From NCBI GenBank assembly GCA_030760725.1, contig JASWHV010000019.1:39435944-39499943 (forward strand): a stretch of 64,000 nucleotides of DNA, in the 5' to 3' direction. This document shows positions 60,913-64,000 of the stretch, one piece after another. This stretch comes from Neostapfia colusana. Taxonomy: Eukaryota > Streptophyta > Magnoliopsida > Poales > Poaceae. The number at the start of each line of letters is the position of its first letter. Position 1 is the stretch's first letter. The notes under the pieces were generated by a model. It searched no databases. It was not told the DNA's origin and was given only the letters and a program-made list of their open reading frames with translations. Position numbers and translations under genes: made by a program.

Positions 60913-62169
60913 TCGCTAAGGTCGAGGAGGAACCCGAAGTCCTAGACTTCGTTACTCCGGAGGAGCAGCTAGCCTACGACCAAGAGCAGCAAGGCAAGCC
61001 CCGGTTTGCACTAACCTTTTTACAAATGTTTATTGTTTTGAGCACATCTTTGAATATTGTTCTGTGCATTAGAGTCTTGATTGGAAACCCAACTGCATAG
61101 CCAAGAAAACCATGGGTTGGGTTTAGGATTGCAAACCCCGTTAGCTACTGCATTGCTAGGATAGAGTAGGATTCGGTACAAGTCGAGTAGTTGGAACTAC
61201 TCGCGAGAATAGGCTAGAGGCACATTGCTCGGGTAGAGATAGCACATGATACATATGGCAAGAAAATGAGACCGAGCGAGAGTAAGGGCAGCAGGACTTT
61301 CGGGCCTGTGTGCTGTAGCTCCGCTTGTGTCGATTGAGGACCGAGCCGTGTGCGGGCCTGTTGAACAAGCTAGAACAGTACCGAAGACCTACCGGCTATA
61401 TGGGAACCGGGAAACTGATGTAACTCGGGTAGCTGGTTATTGAGGCATTGCCCGTCGTTCAGAGGGTAGGTTGAGAGCTCGAGGTGTAAATCGGCTGGCG
61501 GCACGGAGATGCGCGTGCAGAGACCTCTTGCTCGGGACGATGGGACCGGTTCAATATTTGGCTAACGGGTGAAAGGTAGTCGCGTACGGCGTCCGTGATG
61601 GTTGTTGTAGGCAACATTGAGTACGGGAGTACGTGACGGGTTGTTCGGGTAACCCTGCTGGTGTAAATCGATTATAATCGCCGTCCCTCGCGGTCAGTGA
61701 GTACCACTTGTTCACTGTACCGTGACGTAGAAAGAACAGGCTAGTCACATGTTAAAATGTTGCTGATTGAAAGCTGGACATTGATTGTTAATGATATGCT
61801 GTAGCTTAGAGCTAACTAAAGTTCTTTTCAACTTTGGGTAAAGTACATGAGAGAAATGCGTTTCTTGTTTGATTGCGGCTCTCTCATGTGCCTTAGCGTA
61901 AGGTTCTCCACAACCTGCTGCTAAAACTTGAAAGTAAGGTTCTACTAATTAGGCGAGTCCTTGCAAATGATTTTTACCTCATGTAACCCATTACCCTCAT
62001 GTAGAAGTTCCATGTTTAGGTGAGACGGGTCAGACTTGCTGAGCCTTCGTGCTCACTGCTTGTGTTTGAAGCTTTTGCAGGGTTCGATGAGGAAGGGACT
62101 CCCAAAGAGGAGATGGAACCCCAGGAGGGGAACCCCGTCGAGTGGGAGTCGTGCACGCCGCAGAGTTAG
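60913..62169 (+). CDS. Predicted two-exon acidic ORF inside E 5' LTR
   Basis: Exon B is 60913-60993 and exon C 62081-62169 (GFDEEGTPKEEMEPQEGN, stop TAG). Donor CAAG/GCAAGC, acceptor TTTTGCAG, intron 1087 bases, phase 1. A candidate upstream coding segment is the open frame from 58856 ending PEPQQ at 59222, followed by AG/GTACTAG, also phase 1. As a copy with no visible damage, E is the best one to test for expression. Confidence 0.5.
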
Positions 62170-62291
62170 TGTGCGTGTGTGTGCTAGCAAGGACACGTTC
62201 GAGGGCTGAACGTTACTTGATGCGTAGTCTACGCCCGCGAGTGTGGACTAGACGTATTTTGATGTAAACAGGTTCATAAAACTGTTTATGT

Positions 62292-62297
62292 AATAAA
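62292..62297 (+). terminator. Candidate poly(A) signal AATAAA in E LTR
   Basis: It follows the exon C stop by about 120 bases and precedes the LTR end by about 100. Confidence 0.5.
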
Positions 62298-62404
62298 CTT
62301 CCGCTTCCGCTTTGTACCTTTGACGTGTGTTATACGGTGCTGTGCAACGCAGTACCCCTCAGCGTGATCCTGGCTCGACAGGACCAATGGGGTCGTGTCA
62401 ACGC

Positions 62405-62416
62405 TGGTATCAGAGC
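62405..62416 (+). promoter_or_regulatory. Element E primer binding site (initiator tRNA-Met)
   Basis: TGGTATCAGAGC four bases after the LTR end. Confidence 0.95.
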
Positions 62417-63900
62417 TCGCTTGAGGTTTAACACAGTACAAAGGCCTTCTTTTTCAAAAATCCAGTGAGGAACGAGTTAGTAGCCCGTATAAGGATGTTA
62501 TTAGTATATAGAAAGTGGCATATTAACCTATTTGTTATGTCGGAAAATCGTGTATCTCGGGACGTTTATGTCTTGGGGGGTGCACGTAAGCGCTGTCCAC
62601 CAGTGCGCACAAGCTGAAGGGTGGAGCCCCACGGGTGGCAGGTAACCCGACCCGCTTTGATATCCTCTACGACTCTTCATGTCGTTTGGGGCATTCGAGC
62701 AACGTCTGTCCCTGGCGTGCGTGGTGCAACATGGGAGACCCCGTCACATGGTCTGAAACGTGAACACGTAACTCAAGGCGTGTTTGGCTTGAGAACATCC
62801 GGGCGAGTGGTGACGGCCGGGTGTACGAACTGTATGGATTCCAGGCTCGGTGTGCAGCCGAGTCTGATGATTGTTTGAGTTTCTACAGGTAGCCTGACCA
62901 CGAAACGGTAGACGTGTAGCATCCGTGTGCAAGTGACGAGTAGTGCCACTGAACTAACGAAGCCGGCTAAGTCCGGTATAGGTTTTTCTTTGTGAGGACG
63001 TAGTACCGACATAATCTGGTGATGCATCGACGTTACACCCAACTAAATGAGCAACTTCATTTAAAAACTTGAAGGTTTTGATCCAAAGTAGTAAAACTGG
63101 ATGTAACTCCTTCCCTTGAACAGGATATTCAAAGTTAACAAGTTTTCAACTTATAGGATGTTAAGGACAGAGCACTCTGTTTTCAGCTGAATCAAGGCTG
63201 AAGTTAATCAGAGGTTAGAGGTTGAGTTCTTTCGAGGTTGGGGTCGTATGATACATTTCTGGAAAGCGTTGGAAGAGATTTACAACTCTTCTGTTGAGGT
63301 CCAGCGGTGTTTCATCCCTTAACCACTCGAAAAATGCAGTAGAGTTGAAACTATCCAGAAAACAGGACAGAGCAAAGACTCTCTGTAAACTCTCTGTAAA
63401 TTAAGCATAACATCCTGCTTAAAAATCCAAAAATAGAAAATGAGGTAGTTCTGGAAAGCCTATGAGATGGGTTACAACTTTGTAACAGAAAGTTTTGTCA
63501 GATTAGGAACAGAAGTAACTGAGATTTTTGAATCAAATCAGTACCTAAAGCAGGGAGGTGCTGTCCAATTGTTCCCAGAAATTCTGTTAATTTTGACATC
63601 TCATAACTTTTAAACCAGGACAGATCTTAGGCCAAGCAAATACTGGCGGGAAAGCTATTGAAGTTAGCTTCAACTTTGATGTTGAGCTCCAGGACTGGTT
63701 TTGCTTTTAACCTGGCCTAAATCAGGTTGAAATGGAAACTGGTCAAGGCTGTCATGGGAACAGCAGATCAGCAGTCAAATTTGTTTAAAAATTTGAACTA
63801 TGTTTCCAAGTTTTATGAGTTCAATGACATATCTTATGTTATAACTCAATGGTTTACTGTTTAAATAAATATTTGACATTTCTCAAATATATTTTTACAG
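62417..63900 (+). other. Element E leader
   Basis: Collinear with the D leader. AGACC/GGTCT stem at 62736-62754 and a TTCTACAG/GTAG junction at 62881-62892. The second half is AT-rich and has a short direct repeat ACTCTCTGTAAA near 63379-63400. It ends TATTTTTACAG right before the extra-ORF ATG. No other frame is convincing. Confidence 0.75.
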
Positions 63901-64000
63901 ATGGCAGCAGATAAACAGTTGGAGAACGGGTGGGTAGTTTCCCACTGTTCTGACTGTAGCGGCTACCCGGAAGCATTGGGGCTAATGCTCCAATATTTCG
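63901..64000 (+). CDS. Element E: start of additional ORF upstream of gag
   Basis: ATG at 63901 begins MAADKQLENGWVVSHCSDC, open to the window edge (33 codons). It aligns with the N-terminus of the D extra ORF, and here the start is not frameshifted. Gag and pol of E would follow beyond the window. Function unknown. Confidence 0.85.
   Translation, partial: MAADKQLENGWVVSHCSDCSGYPEALGLMLQYF

Larger units (their letters stand above)
58321..62400 (+). repeat. Element E 5' LTR (family 2, 4080 bp)
   Basis: TGTAAGGGCCTCAG to ...GGGTCGTGTCA, directly followed by a primer site. GC island about 58920-60195. It differs from the solo LTRs by a tandem duplication at 60097-60169 (31-base unit, period 42) that creates two CACGTG boxes at the downstream island edge. 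Exons B and C are intact. Confidence 0.95.

Overview
The window is plant repeat DNA, most likely from a grass (Poaceae) with a large genome. I see no host gene, tRNA, rRNA or CRISPR array. Almost every base belongs to Ty3/gypsy LTR retrotransposons of the chromovirus type (Tekay/Del-like). They have a gag with an AWWANF-type domain and a CCHC knuckle, then protease, reverse transcriptase with an FIDD box, RNase H, integrase and a C-terminal chromodomain. The primer binding sites match initiator tRNA-Met, and the LTRs are unusually long, about 3.9-4.3 kb. The grass assignment rests on the protein type, the long LTRs and the GTGGGNCCCAC-type promoter motifs. It is an inference. Layout, reconstructed from LTR ends, polypurine tracts, primer sites and target-site duplications (TSDs): element C (+, 3' end only, 1-4600) lies in the pol of element B (-). 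B runs 4601-7831 and 26181-30486 and sits inside the left LTR of element D (-, 30487-44633). Element A (-, 7832-26175, TSD ATAAC) is inserted in the leader of B. A solo LTR (11999-16038, TSD TTTCT) splits the chromodomain of A. D is inserted in the 5' LTR of element I (+, 44634-49093). Element F (+, from 49094) is inserted in the leader of I. A second solo LTR (51984-56023, TSD TTACA) splits the LTR of F, which also carries a 202-bp Tourist-like MITE. Element E (+, 58321 to the window end) is inserted in the leader of F. All the polyproteins visible at length (A, B, D) are broken by frameshifts or stops. I refer to LTR families as 1 (A, I, parts of F), 2 (D, E, both solo LTRs), B and C. How the parts work together: beyond standard retrotransposon parts, the LTRs look like small genes. 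Each has an AT-rich start, a GC-rich island of about 1.0-1.3 kb bounded by promoter-like palindromic motifs, and then two short acidic reading-frame segments (called exon B and exon C here). These are separated by a segment of about 1 kb with GC...AG intron ends and the same phase 1 in families 1, 2 and B, followed near the LTR end by an AATAAA signal in family 2. Family 2 elements also carry an extra sense ORF between the 5' LTR and gag. AG acceptor-like sequences lie directly before the gag and extra-ORF start codons. The leaders contain hairpins whose stems differ between families but still pair. These features suggest, without proving, that spliced RNAs are made from these elements and even from solo LTRs.
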